A DNA stretch of 64,000 nucleotides from Alectoria sarmentosa (GCA_009733775.1 WOGZ01000089.1:1-64000); one strand, 5' to 3'. Positions 1-12,379 are shown, counted from the stretch's first letter. Made by a program: numbers and translations. Notes: generated from the letters alone by a model not told the origin.

Positions 1-3000
1 CGCTTTATAATAAAATTATAATTATATAATTTAAAATTAAATATTTTTTAATAAACCTTTGCTGATCTCACTTAACGTGCGTTTCGATATTTTTAAATCT
101 CATTTATCGAATTTATTATATCGTTTTCATTTATTCGTTTTATTCGAAAACTAATTTGATCGTTATTTTTATAAACGTATTTAAAAATGTATTTGCAAAT
201 TTTAACGTTAACGCATATTTTTATATTAATGTAAATATTATATTTGATTAATAAATACGAATTATAAAACATCATTTAGCAATTTTATTTAAATTCATCT
301 TTTAAAATCATAATAGATTTATATCGACGATAAATAAAGTATTCGATGTTTAATTCAAAAATAATATAATTATTAAACTCTTTTAAAAATCGTTTATTAT
401 ATTCATTTTTATTCGAATTTTAATAAAATAAAATGATATTCGTTTTGCTTATAACGTAATAATTGCAATTATTATAAATTATATATTTAATTACGATAAC
501 ATAAAAATTGAAAAATCGCATATAATTAAAAATTTCAACATTAATAATAACGTTTATTTCGTTAACGTTCAAATAACGATTTTTCGAATATAATATAATA
601 AATATATAAGTATACGATAATTCTCGTTTTTGAAATTTTATAATATAATAATACGTCGAAACTCGATCTTTTGCTCGCAAAAGTCAATTAAAATTAAAAT
701 TAATTATCGAAATTTTAATCGATCGTAATTCGATTCTCGAGACAAAAAAAAAATTTGAGAACATTGCAAAATTTATAAACAAAAATTACGACGTATAAAA
801 GATTAAATTGTGTTAAAAATATTTTTAAAAATTGTAATTTACATTAATTATTTGATTAACGTGCTTTTAAAAAATTTATTATAAATAAGTTTATTAAGAG
901 AAATGAAAAAAAGCTTATCAAATATATTTTTTTTTAAAATATCGTTTATAAAAGCTTTCAATTTCAATTTAAACACTTTTATTATTAAATCAAATCGATC
1001 GATAATTAATTCGTAAAATAATAAATTAACGATAATTTTAATTCATTTTGAGTTGTAAATAAAGATAATAAAGATATTTAATCGATCAAATTTAATAATT
1101 AAGATCATATAATTTTAATAAAATTATTTTATAAATCGTAAATTTTTTTGATATAAGAAAAAAAAGATAATACGTTATTTATTAATTTATACGTTCGTGA
1201 TAACTTCATTAATCTAAGCATTAATAATTACTTAATAAATGTTAATTCGAATAATCTTTTAATTTTATTTTATTCAATGAAATTAATTATTTTCAACGAT
1301 TATATATACATTATAAACGAAATATTGAAATAATTTATCGTAATAAAGAAAATGATTAAATTTAATAAAACGAATTTATATAAAATATTTATAAAAAATC
1401 AACTTGATAAACTTGAAGAGATAAAAGAATAAATTTATAAAAAAAGATTAATGTGATTCATATTGAGTCTTCTCGATCATTAACTCATAAAACGAAATTA
1501 TTATTATTATTTTGATTAATAAAAAAACTCTCATCAAATAAAACATTTATAATAAATATATTGTTATATTATAATTATTTATCGAATGAAAAAATGAATA
1601 AATAACGTAATAACATATAAGCGAAATGTTAATATAAAATATTATATTTATCGTTATTTTAAGTTTCAATTAAAACGTTTCTCGTCTCGAATATATTTAA
1701 TAAATTATTCATATCGTCTTTTTAAATAATAACGATTTTATTTGAAATAAAACGATTATAAATGCGTGAATTATAATGTTATGAGTTTTTATACAATAAC
1801 TTATAACCCCGTATAATTAAATCGACCTTCAATTTTTTAAATATCGTTTTGAAAACAATAATGTAAAAATTGATGCTTTTGAGAAAGGTAATTATTTTTC
1901 GATAAAGTTATTATTTAATGTTATCGTAATAATCATATTTAATATAATTAATACAAAAAACGCGATCGAGAGAAAATTATATCGTGTTATAAATTATTTT
2001 TAAATGTTATTTATAATGTAAATTTGATTAAAAACCGATTTCTCGTTTTTTGAAAACGTTAAAATAAACATATAAATGATGATCGCGTTTTGCATTTTAC
2101 ACGTAAATGAAGCGATCGAGTGATTAATGATAATTTATTATAAAATTATCGAGGCGGCGTTATTATATTAAACGTTATAAACGCGATATTTCTTACACTC
2201 ATCGATCAAAATCATGATATTAAATTTCAAAAAATATAAGATGTTGTTAATATCACGCTCATTAAAATTAATGAAATTATTTATATTCGTTTTAATTCTA
2301 TAATGCTCTTTATTCTCGCTCTAATCGTTTTTTTAATCGTTATTTTATAAAAGATTTATTTTAAATGTAACGACTTCAATTTTATCGCTATCATAACATT
2401 ATTTAAATAACTCGTTTTTAAACGACGTCGCATCACATCGATCGTAAATTTGATTTATAAAATCGAGATTATATCGTAAAAGCTTTATAATATATAAATA
2501 ACGCGTAATGTAATTTATTAATTTTATTAAAAATTGAGTAATTATTAAAAAAGAGTTGAAAAACGAACTTGAGAGAGAGTTATCAAAGAAGTCGATATCA
2601 AAAAAATTTATTAATAAATCTCGCAGCAAGTGATTCATAGCATCGATTAAAACATTTTTCGATCGTTCAAAAATGTAAAAGACGCGTCGTTAAATGAAAA
2701 GAAAAATAATAAACGAGATAAAAGAGGAGGGCGCGTTTTAAAAAAACGAAAATCGATTAATTTAAAAAAACGATGATTATGAAAGCGAGAAATCTATTCG
2801 AGATCTTTTTGAAAATCTTTCACGTTTTTTTAAAGTAATAATAATTGATTTTTTGATAATAATTAATATTTTGCCTCGATTATTAACGAAAAAAGATTCG
2901 CTCAAGAAACGACGTTTATACGCGTTAATACGAACCTCAAAAGAGTGTTAAAAAGCGATTATAATATTTAAGATCCTTTATAACATAAAGACGAGGCGTA

Positions 3001-3900
3001 TTAATAATAAATGTATTCATATTCATAATTAATTGAACGATTAATTGAATAATAAAAATATTACGCGTGACTTCGCACTCAACAGATAAATAAATAAAAC
3101 GAAAAAAAGATTAATCGATCTCGAATAAATCTCGTAAAACTTCAAAGTTAAATATTTGAACATTTATTCACTTCACGAATATTGAATCAAATATTAATAT
3201 TTTTACGTCGTTGAAAAACGCAAATCGAGTTTTACAATTTACGAAATTATAAAAAAATTATATTTTTAAAAAAGTAAAAGATAAAAAATGTAAGATTTTT
3301 ATATACAAATTTTGATAAAATCGCTCGAAAGATCTAAAGACGCTATTTTAACGCTATTTCAAAAAGCGAAATCAGATAAAATTTATAATTAACTGCATAT
3401 ACAAATTTAAGATATTTTAACTCAGTTTTATATTATTTCTTTATATATATTAATTAAAAGAAAATTATATAATAATGTTATTAAGAAATTTATAATAATT
3501 ATAAAATTTATACAATAAAACACGTTTATAAATCAAGTATATTAAATTTAAAATATTCGATTATCGTATTTTTAAAAACGAATATAACGATAAACGTTAT
3601 TATATATCACGCATATCTTTTATTTCGCTCGATTCGAACAATTTATATATTTTTTTTCGACGCATTTAATATTTAATTCGTTTAATCTTTAATATAATAA
3701 TTAATAAGTCGCAAAATTAATTTTTATAATAAATCGATTTATGTTTATAATCGAAAATCTTCGCTTATAATTAATTGTATATAACTTTAAATCGAATCAT
3801 TAATAAAGTCGATTTATTTATTATAATTTTAAGCGATTTATCAAAAAGACAATCGAATTATTCGATTAAATATATTAAGAATAAGATTATTAAATAGATG
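1..3900. repeat. AT-rich, RIP-like gene-free block
   Basis: This stretch is made almost entirely of A and T, with TpA-rich words throughout, while CpG survives often (in words such as TCGA, ACGT and CGTT) and CpA/TpG are sparse. That pattern is what fungal repeat-induced point mutation (C to T, preferring CpA) leaves behind. No ORF above about 86 codons exists, and the short ORFs have the biased Ile/Asn/Tyr/Lys/Phe composition of AT-rich noise. The block presumably derives from old transposable elements, but no element type can be recognised. Base composition changes abruptly near 3,900-3,960, where normal genic sequence begins. Confidence 0.8.
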
Positions 3901-4005
3901 CTTTTTATATAGTAATAAAAGTAAACCATATACGCATAGAAAAGCAAGCAGAGTTCGCTTAACCGGCGTTACTTAAATCCGTTCCGCCTTCATTTGCCTT
4001 GAGTA

Positions 4006-4024
4006 CCATGAATTTAATTCATGG
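4006..4024. other. Perfect 19-nt inverted repeat at the AT-rich boundary
   Basis: CCATGAATTTAATTCATGG reads the same on both strands apart from its central base. It lies about 100 bp inside the first normal-composition sequence after the AT-rich block and about 310 bp upstream of the zinc-finger gene start. It could be a regulatory palindrome or a remnant end of a mobile element. Nothing else identifies it. Confidence 0.4.
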
Positions 4025-4331
4025 GCCTTGACTTGTTAAATTATATTAACGTAAAAAGATTAACACCGCCTAAAGGCGGCCGTCGACTTTCAATACGTGC
4101 TAAAAAAAGAACCGTAAATCTACCGTATATATACCGTAAAAAAAAGCCACCGCCACTCGCTAAGGTAGGTATGCTCATGCTTCTTTTTCCTCTTGCTTTT
4201 GTTATCCTAGACTTTCTTACAATCTAAGTAAAAGGACAATCGCCAGATCTTTCGCGCGGGACAACGAAAGAAGGATTATCTGTTCTATTGTCCTAAGCCT
4301 GTGGACCCTAGGTCTCACATAATCACTCGCA

Positions 4332-5313
4332 ATGTCGGAGTACTGGAAGTCAACGGTATGCAGAAATCGACCCCATCAAACAAGTGCCTTTACTGATCAT
4401 TTTTGTATAGCCCAAATACTGGTGCAAACACTGCAAAACCTTCGTCCGCGACACCAAGCTCGAAAAGACCAATCACGAAGCAACGCCCAAGCACCAAGGT
4501 AATCTTAAACGATTCCTGCGGGACCTTCACAAAGGGCACGAGCGGGATGAACGAGACAAGCAGCGAGCTAAAGATGAGGTCGACAGACTGAATGGTGTGA
4601 TCTCAGGGTCTGGATCTAGTAGTGGAGGTCCACCATGGGGGAAGAAATCTGCCATACCGCCGCTGTCGACGAGTGGGAAACAGCAAGCAACTCCTGCGGA
4701 CAGAAAAAGGCAGCTGGCACAGCTAGCGGAGATGGGTGTAGCTATTCCGGAAGATTTCAGGAGGGAGATGGCGATGGCGGGAGACTGGCAGACTGCATCT
4801 GAAAGTGTGGTCTACAACAACGACTTTTTGAAAAATGAAGAGAATAGTGAAGACGTGAAACTCGGCGGGCTGAATGTGGGTGTGCGGAAGAGGAAGTTTG
4901 AAGGGCAGGAAGAGGAGGAAGAGGCTGGTGAAACGGTGATTAGGAAAGGGTGGGGTTCGACGTTACGGACGTACCCGGGGGCGGGAGGTGACGAGAATGA
5001 TCTGGATTCGTTGTTGAAGAGTACGAAAAGGACAATAAGAGAAGGTGAAGGCTTGCAAGCCCTCGGGTCAGTGCGATCGTCCCGGCCTGAGCAGGCAGAC
5101 AGCCAAGCTACAACAAGGGAAAGCCAGCCTGCCCTGGACGTACCAGCAATCAAAAGAGAGGAATCTGCAGGCTCTGGTGGAGTACCAGATACGATTCCGG
5201 ACCAGGCGGCTGCGATCGAAGCCCCTGCGGTGTCCCTCAAGCAAGAGGAGAATCCTCCAGCTTGTGGGGTCATCTTCAAGAAGCGCAAGGCAAAACAAAT
5301 ACGGCAAAAATGA
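4332..5313 (+). CDS. U1-type C2H2 zinc-finger protein, WBP4/FBP21-like splicing factor
   Basis: Exons 4332-4355 and 4411-5313, separated by a 55-bp phase-0 intron (GTATGC..TATAG), encode 308 residues. The spliced N-terminus starts MSEYWKST-PKYWCKHCKTF and carries the matrin/U1-type finger: Cys-x2-Cys at about residues 12-15, then a His-x5-His pair (NHEATPKH). A basic/acidic helix with many Arg, Lys and Asp follows (HKGHERDERDKQRAKDE). The rest is low complexity, with an acidic run and a basic C-terminus (FKKRKAKQ). This is the layout of fungal homologues of WW-domain-binding protein 4, an early spliceosome component, in which WW domains are often absent; none is visible here. The intron falls right before the finger, so the finger depends on correct splicing. 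Role inferred from family only. Confidence 0.82.
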
Positions 5314-5438
5314 TCAGTCTCGAACCAGTCCTTGGGCCTTCACCACTAACGCCGGACATTTCGGGAATAAGCCTCCGATGATGCAACCCCGCCAAGTATG
5401 TTTGCACTACAAATCATATACGCAGTTTCTTCGTGCCA

Positions 5439-6657
5439 ATGTCCTTACTACAATCTCTCACCCGCCGCTCCTTTTCCACCACGACAACTCAACTCAACTC
5501 ACCAACTTATTCACGCAAGATGAAAGAAGCAATTGTCTCTGCAGGCCCAAAGGTCGAGATCGTCGACTCACCTATACCAATTCCGGAACCTGATCAAGTA
5601 GTGACGAAAGTCATGGTTTCTGGCTCCAACCCCAAAGACTGGAAAAGACCCCAATGGACAGGAACAAGCGCGAATCAAGGGGACGATATTGCGGGAGTGG
5701 TCCACTCTGTTGGCTCAAACGTTGTTGAGTTCAGCCGAGGAGACCGCGTGGCAGCCTTCCATCAGATGATGGCGCCTGGTGGTAGCTACGCCGAGTATGC
5801 TGTTAGCTGGGATCACGCAACGTTTCATATTCCAAAGAAGACGACTTTTGAAGGTGAGCAATCGTAGTCAACAATTCTAACTTGGCATACCATGTTAATT
5901 CGCGTTCCTAGAAGCCGCAACCATACCGTTAGCTGCGATGACTGCGGCATTTGGTCTGTACCAACGTCTCGGTCTTCCACCACCATGGCGTCCTACCACC
6001 ACCCCGATTCCCGTTATCATCTACGGTGCGGCGGCAGCTGTTGGTTCCTTCGCGATCCAGCTCGCCCGACAATCCAACATCCATCCATTGATCTGCGTTG
6101 CTGGAAGGGGCATACCACACGTGGAGGGAATGATTGACTCGAGCAAAGGGGACGTTGTCCTTGACTACCGAGAGGGCGACGAGCAGCTTGTTCAGAACCT
6201 CAAGGGGGCCGTGCAGAATGCAGGCGGCAAAGTCGAGTACGCTTTCGATGCTGTGAGCGACCACGGTAGCTACGAAAATATTTGCAAGGTGTTGGATCAC
6301 AAGGCCGGAAAAATCACTCTAGTACTGCCCGGAAAAGACTACAAGGAGATCCCCGAGACAGTCGAGAAGTCACTAACAACCGTGGGTGCCGCGCAGATTG
6401 GGACGGACTCAGATCCCTGGCAAAAGAAGACCGGGATGCAGACGGGCAATGAGGAGTTCGCCATGGCCTTCTTTCGGTACTTCACAAGGGGCTTGCAGAA
6501 GGGCTTCTTCAAAGGGCATCCGTACGAAGTCGTGCCGGGAGGCTTAGCAGGTATCCAAGGGGCTCTGCAGAATTTGAAAGACGGGAAAGCGAGTGCTGTG
6601 AAGTACGTTTTCAGGCTTGAGGATACTGAAGGTGTATCTCGTCACAACACCAACTAG
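5439..6657 (+). CDS. MDR-family oxidoreductase (quinone oxidoreductase / enoyl reductase type)
   Basis: Exons 5439-5853 and 5912-6657 (58-bp phase-1 intron) give 386 residues. The core starts at KEAIVSAGPKVEIVDSPIPI and has the GroES-like fold landmarks NPKDWK and GDDIAGVVHSVG, followed by the Rossmann nucleotide-binding motif IIYGAAAAVGSFAIQLAR, typical of NADPH-dependent medium-chain reductases of the ToxD/zinc-binding-ADH-like group. The structural zinc Cys cluster is not seen, so it is probably a zinc-free reductase. The first ATG (5439) adds about 28 residues rich in Ser, Thr, Arg and Leu with no acidic residue (MSLLQSLTRRSFSTTTTQ), which looks like a mitochondrial presequence; a second ATG at 5520 starts the protein at the normal family position. 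Alternative starts could give mitochondrial and cytosolic forms. Substrate cannot be inferred. Confidence 0.85.
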
Positions 6658-7119
6658 ACTATAAACAAAACATTGTGATTCATTGCAACTTTCCTCTTAA
6701 CAATGGAAGTACAGTAATCCACTCCATTTTATATTACTATCAGCATTCGTAACATGGTATCAATCTAATGGTATTGCATTACACATCTATATCATTTAAG
6801 GCTGTACTGCTGCCTAGCCTGCCGCCCAGAAGCCTAAACTTCCGTTTCATATTTCGAAACAAACCCGATTTCACACGTACCGGGTGCAATTAGACGAGGG
6901 ATACCGCTAATATGCGTAAAAGGCCCTAGCTCGGGTAATCCATAGACTAGTGCTTACTGCACTCCCTACAATAAGTACTCTAGCAGCACCGTAGCACTTC
7001 CTACCTTTACACAATACAAGGATCTTTGAAACCGTTACACCGTTTCGAGAAGTTTCACAAAGTTCAAGCTACACTCGCCTATTAAAGTTGCCTCGTGCTT
7101 CTTTCCACGATTGCCCAAT
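6658..7119. other. Intergenic, terminator plus promoter region
   Basis: About 460 bp between two + strand genes. It has AT-rich sequence just after the oxidoreductase stop (likely polyadenylation region) and CT-rich tracts nearer the next start. No ORF, RNA gene or repeat is visible. Confidence 0.5.
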
Positions 7120-7814
7120 ATGGAGAGCTTTCTCAAGGCCATCTTCCCATGCCTCCCAATCCGCTCCGTCGAGCGCGGCATCCAACTTCCCACGGAATCC
7201 GCGAGTTATCAGCACATCTCCGAAAAGGCCGCTCTTCATCCCTCTCCACGTAGTGACAAGAAGTCGAGACTACGCAGCGACGAGGCCGCCTCGTCCATCG
7301 TGTCCGCCATGTGGGACGCCGACAAAATCGGTCCCTCTCTAGATGTCACCATTCAGTCCCTTGTTCACGAAGCCGGCGGATGGTCCGAGTACCTAGCTAA
7401 GAAGATTCTCGCGGCGTTGGAGGCAGTCATTGAGGCCGGAAAGCCGATGAATGCAGCAATGCAAGAGACGTATGAAAAGGCTTGGGAAGAAGCCAAGAAG
7501 ATTGAAGGATTAGCAGCCGATCACCCTGTGGTGACGGCGGTCTTCCTCACCATCGTTGCTCTGGGGGTCTTGGTGGTGGTAGCGCCTTACGTAGTGGAGT
7601 GGTTAGGGTTTTGGGCAGGGTTCGGTGAACTGGGACCGATTGAGGGTAAGTCGCGCTTTCTGCGGTCGGCTGCGATGACGAAGGTGCACTGATAATGTTA
7701 TTTCATACAGGTTCTTGGGCAGCCGTGTGGCAGTCTACGTACAGGGGCCTGGTACCGAAACGGTCATTGTTTTCATACTTCCAGAGGCTGGGTATGACGT
7801 GGAAGCGTGTCTGA
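7120..7814 (+). CDS. IFI6/ISG12 (interferon-induced 6-16) family small membrane protein
   Basis: Exons 7120-7645 and 7711-7814 (65-bp phase-1 intron, GTAAGT..ATACAG) give 209 residues. The N-terminal half is a soluble helical stretch. It is followed by a hydrophobic segment (HPVVTAVFLTIVALGVLVVV, about residues 138-160) and the family signature across the splice junction: FGELGPIEGSWAAVWQSTY, then KRSLFSYFQRLGM. The GPxxGSxAA-WQ and SLF-xLQ-xGM pattern is the hallmark of the 6-16/ISG12 family, which in fungi occurs as single-domain proteins placed in mitochondrial or other inner membranes. The start at 7120 is the first ATG. Function in fungi is not established; the domain assignment is secure, the role is not. 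Confidence 0.8.
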
Positions 7815-8555
7815 GACCCCCACTCGGCTTGAGCTCAAAAGATGCGATTGCCTGGGAGAGTGACGAGTGACGTATTTGATGAGGGCATCAGCAAGGGGAT
7901 GAATGAGAACCTTTTCAGGTGTCTCGGCGTCCAATTCTGGCTTGAGTCATCTGGCTGAGCATGAATGGCAATGCTAGCTTCAATGTAAGCGAGATAGCGT
8001 TAGGAGTGCTCACGAATAGCCAAATCTGGAAGATTCGGATTCATTGGCCCACGAAATGCTACCTTGTTGTTTCTCAGTCACTTGTAACTCTACCTAGGCT
8101 GCTTTCTGGATGCTTGCTCTTGAAGCGACCTTGCTCCATTAAACGAACGCCAACGGCAATTAGAAATCTCAAGTTCGGAAATGTCTTATATACCTTACGT
8201 AGGTAGAGGTAGAGTGAGAGTCCGTGTACGCTGTGTGTCTGCGAAGATTTGGCCGAAATAATTAGAGGCCCCGTCAGTGTTGAATAAATACAAAAACTTC
8301 AACTCAGTCAAGAGATAGGATGTGTAATTCGATTTAAAGGGAAAGGTATCCAAGAGCCTTCAAATCTAAGTGCAGGGCAACGCTAGTACCGCATATGTAG
8401 GATGAATCACACGCGCCACGCGAGGAAGCAATGCCAAGGCCAACCGCATTTATGCCCAACATCTTCCTAAACCACTTTAGTTGACAACCGACCTCCATAT
8501 GCTATAAACATTCTGCGAGACATGCGCTACAAGGCGAAGCTGCTAGACTGCTGCC
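7815..8555. other. Intergenic region before HIRA
   Basis: About 740 bp. A weak ORF at 7961-8206 has no recognisable feature and poor codon character. No repeats or RNA genes are seen; the region presumably holds the 3' end of the IFI6-like gene and the HIRA promoter. Confidence 0.45.
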
Positions 8556-11500
8556 ATGAAATACATCCGTCCTGTATGGCTCACGCATAGCGGAGAGAAG
8601 AAGGATTTTGAAGTCTACAGCTGCCATGTCTCGCCCGATGGAAAGAGGCTCGTCACCGCTGCTGGAGGTGACTGGAACCCTGAGTAAGTCCCAGAACCTT
8701 TCAGCTGACTCTTCCCTGCAGATGGTTTCGTCCGCATCTGGTCTACAGAGGCCATTTACAATGCGCCCGATTCTTCCTATACCAAGCCCAAACAGCTGTG
8801 CTCCATGAGCAATCACTCCGGCACAATACACTCCGTACGATTCTCCGGGACTGGGAAATATCTGGCATCAGGGTCAGATGATAGAATCGTATGCATCTAC
8901 TACATTGACCCAAGCCCGCCTTCTGAATTCGCTACATTTGGTTCGTTAGATTGGCCTAGCTAGAACAGGAGGAGGAAAGGCTGACAATTCGAACAGGAAG
9001 CAACGAAGCTCCGCCCGTAGAGAACTGGAAGATAAGCAGGAGGTTGATCGGCCATGACAACGATGTTCAAGATCTGGGCTGGTCGTATGATTCTTCGATA
9101 CTGGTTACTGTTGGTTTGGATTCCAAAGTAGTGGTTTGGTCGGGCTATACTTTTGAGAAGCTCAAGACGTTGGTTAGCCATCAGAGCCATGTCAAAGGCC
9201 TTACTTTCGACCCGGCGAATAAATACTTCGCAACGGCAAGCGATGACAGGACGATCAAGATTTGGCGGTTCACACCCCCCGGTCCCAATTCCGGCCCACA
9301 TGATCAGATGAATAATTTCCAGCTCGAGAAGACCATATCTGCGCCTTTTGTCGCTTCTCCCCTCACTACATACTTCCGAAGGTGCTCTTGGTCACCAGAT
9401 GGAAATCACATAGCAGCCGCGAATGCTGTCAACGGGCCTGTCAGCTCCGTGGCTATAATCAATCGCGGTGCATGGGACGGAGACATCAATCTCATCGGCC
9501 ATGAACAGCCTGTGGAGGTTTGCGCGTTCTCACCTCGGCTCTTCACAAGACATGATCCAGCCAAGAAACCTTTCGATCCAAAAACCAGTCCTGTCCACAC
9601 CGTCATTGCCTGCGCGGGTCAAGACAAAGCTCTCAGTGTTTGGATCACGACCAACCCAAGACCATTATGTATAACGCAAGAGCTGGCTGTCAAGTCCATA
9701 TCAGACCTTGCTTGGACTCCTGACGGCAAAACGCTGATCGTCACCAGTCTGGATGGAACCGTAATTGCGCTGGTATTTGAAACAAACGAGATTGGATATG
9801 AAGTCAGCCTGGACGAGAACGAAAAGGCCCTAGCCAAGTTTGGAGCTGGACGACGAGGTGCTGGTATCGTTGAGGGGACTGATAGTCTGCTGCTCGAAGA
9901 GAAGAGTAAGGAAGGCGAGATCCGTGGTGTCGAAGGGCGAATGGGCGCTTTAATGGGAGATGCTGGACCAAGCCCGGCAGTCATGACGAATGGCAACGGC
10001 GTGCCTGTTCAATCTCATGGACTCACGAATGGGACCAGCGTGACTCCGGCACTGACCAATGGCCAAGCGCATGATCAAGACGCAGCCAGACCTGATGAGC
10101 AGTCTTCAAAGGCCAAAGAAGACCCAAATGCAGCCAAGCTCGAGAGACTCAAATCACGCGTTACTATTACAAAAGATGGTAAGAAGCGCATAGCACCGCT
10201 GCTCGTGTCATCTGCTGGTAACGAGTCTTCACTTCCTCGAACGCAGCTTGTGGCCTCTTCGAGCAATCAGGGTGCACAAAATGACCAGCCACAAGCCATT
10301 CTGGATTTATCTAAGCCGTTCGATGGCTTACCCAAAGGTGGCCTTGCAAGTCTTCTCCTGGGCAATAAGCGACGACTTGCAGCAGTCGAAGGGGTCGAAG
10401 ATGATCATGTCGAGAAGAGAATAGCCATTGCAAGCCAGGATGGGGCAGTACCAATATTGTCGAATACTACTAATGGACTTCTACCTGCAAAGAATGCCAT
10501 TGCACCGGCGGGACAGCTGCCTACACCTGACTTCATCCGACCTGCCGTGACTAATCCTAGCTTGATAATCAGCCAAGTAAGACTGGCAGTACCAAAGATT
10601 CGCTCGCACATTGTGCAGTCTTTCGGAGGATCTGGTTTCACATCAAATGGAGGGAATGCGAATGGTCTGGATCAATCTACACAGACAGAAGTCATGATCG
10701 AAGCTCGAAACCCGACGCAGCTCTCAATTACAGGAAAGGCACACGATCAGGAACCTTGTCGGGTCACCGTTACGAAACGAGGCCAGCCAGTGTTTCAGGA
10801 CTACCTACCCAGAAGTGCTTTACTGGTGACAGGGAACAAGGACTTCTGGTCAATCGCTTGCGAAGACGGAAGTGTCTACGCTTGGACGCCTGTAGGGAGG
10901 AGACTGATCAACGCTTTGGTCATGGAAAGTCAGCCAGTCATTCTAGAGTGCCAGGATCGGTGGCTACTCTGCATTACTGCCGGTGGCCTTTGCCACGTGT
11001 GGGACATGGTAAATCTCTCATCACCTCACCCTCCCGTATCGCTCGCTCCAATCCTCGACATCGCGACACATAGCCTACAAGACCATCCGACCAAGGCTCC
11101 GGCCATCACTGGCGCTCGCTTAAACTCGGAAGGCCGTATCGTCGTCACTCTTACCAATGGTGAAGGTTACGCCTACTCGCCGTCAATGTTCGCCTGGCAG
11201 CGCCTTTCGGAGCTATGGTGGATGGTGGGCAGCCAATACTGGAATTCGACAGACTCCTCTGTCGGCAACTTGCGATCTACCTCGGCTCTTGGCAACGATA
11301 CGTCCAGCTCGAATGTCTCGGCAGGTGTCATACCATTCCTCGAGCGCACCACTACCAACGAAACCCTAGCTAGAGGACGAGCGCAAATCCTTCATAGACT
11401 CGTCAAACAGCTTCTCTCACGAGAAGGCTTTGAAGGCTTCGAATCAGGCGTGTCAATTGCTCATCTTGAGAACAGGATCGCCGCTGCTATGATGCTGGGC

Positions 11501-11887
11501 GCCAAGGATGAGTTCCAGGTGTACCTCTACATGTATGCCAAGAGGCTTGGTGTGGAAGGACTGAAGATGAAAGTTGAGGAGCTGTTGCGCGGACTGCTTG
11601 GAGGAATCTACGAGGATGTAGAGGAAGGGAAAGCAAAAGCATCGTCAAAGAATCCAGAGGATCGACATTGGGGCAATGAGACGGACATTCTCTGTGGATG
11701 GCCGCGACGAGAGCTCTTGAAGGGCGTGATATTGATCTTAGGTAATTTTCTTTGGCTCGCGATCATCACCTCGTACTAATCCACGACAGGCAAGAATCGC
11801 GATTTGCAACGAATCACTGTACCATATGCGAAGGTTCTCGGAGTTATGGTGGAACAGGAGGAAGGAGGAGATGCCATGATCTCTTGA
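8556..11887 (+). CDS. hir1: HIRA-type histone H3/H4 chaperone (WD40, B-domain, HIRA C-terminal domain)
   Basis: Exons 8556-8667, 8722-8940, 8997-11741 and 11790-11887 give 1057 residues, normal for fungal HIRA. It starts MKYIRPVWLTHSGEKKDFEV and runs into WD40 blades (SCHVSPDGKRLVTAAGDG; SGSDDRIVCIYYID; GHDNDVQDLGWSYDSSILVT; FDPANKYFATASDDRTIKIW), about residues 1-390. A HIRA B-motif, which binds Asf1, lies near residue 500 (RVTITKDGKKRIAP). The C-terminal HIRA/TUP1-enhancer domain follows (YLPRSALLVTGNKDFWSIAC; LPR-like region to the end). It acts in the nucleus in replication-independent nucleosome assembly and silencing. The last intron has a perfect TACTAAT branch site. The first intron uses GTGACT rather than a GTAAGT 16 nt downstream; only the former keeps the WD40 frame. 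Confidence 0.95.
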
Positions 11888-12379
11888 TTGGAGAATTGAT
11901 ACCATCATAGCAGGGCGTTCGGGTGCTACGAGATATCCAGGGAGCCGAGGAAGGCGCATAGACCGTTTTGTCTTCTTGTACACTAATATACCAGGCTCGA
12001 ATTTTTAGAAGGAGGGAAATGGAGGACAGTGGTTATGACGGGTTGGATCGCTCTTGCCCAAGTTCGTACTTGTGAGGTTTGTGGCCAATCTAATCACTCG
12101 ATGAGTCACTGCCAAAACGCAGAAAATATGACAGAGTATACTTCTCCTTCCCTGAGACTGTACTTGAGAAGAAAATACGGAGATTATGCTGCCAAATTGA
12201 GAAGAGCGAGGTGGAAGCCACCATAATCTTCTCAGGTTGTCGTGGTCTGCTATCTCAACACTTGCAGTTGCGAATGCCAAGCCAAGTATTCACAGCTCGC
12301 CACGCGAGACCTCTACGTGTACATCTTGTCAGCCATTTGACCTTGCATCATCAGTCAGATTTTGTCTCACTCTGCTGAG
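11888..12379. other. Intergenic between HIRA and mannosyltransferase
   Basis: About 490 bp. It contains the small zinc-knuckle-like ORF listed separately; otherwise no feature is visible apart from the promoter of the downstream gene. Confidence 0.45.
12035..12226 (+). CDS. Possible 63-residue CCHC zinc-knuckle micro-ORF
   Basis: A single-exon ORF from ATG at 12035. Residues about 13-26 read CEVCGQSNHSMSHC, an exact Cys-x2-Cys-x4-His-x4-Cys zinc-knuckle spacing as in retroviral-type nucleocapsids and RNA-binding proteins. The remainder is basic near the C-terminus (RLYLRRKYGDYAAKLRRARW). It sits in the 3' flank of HIRA, only 150 bp past its stop, so it could be an independent tiny gene, a piece of transposon, or chance. 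No intron is evident. Confidence 0.3.
   Translation: MTGWIALAQVRTCEVCGQSNHSMSHCQNAENMTEYTSPSLRLYLRRKYGDYAAKLRRARWKPP

Noticed and set aside
2399..2638. 79-codon minus ORF in the AT-rich block, faintly reminiscent of a transposon protein
   Set aside because: Composition is that of AT-rich noise (Ile/Leu/Asn/Phe/Tyr) and no motif is conserved.
4021..4227. 68-codon + strand ORF with a hydrophobic C-terminus
   Set aside because: It starts within the palindrome near the AT-rich boundary, has an unusual Lys/Arg/Pro composition, and shows no recognisable feature; likely chance.
4812..5288. 158-codon minus ORF
   Set aside because: Shadow of the zinc-finger gene; low complexity and no independent support.
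7961..8206. 81-codon + strand ORF between the IFI6-like gene and HIRA
   Set aside because: No recognisable domain and poor codon character; probably non-coding.
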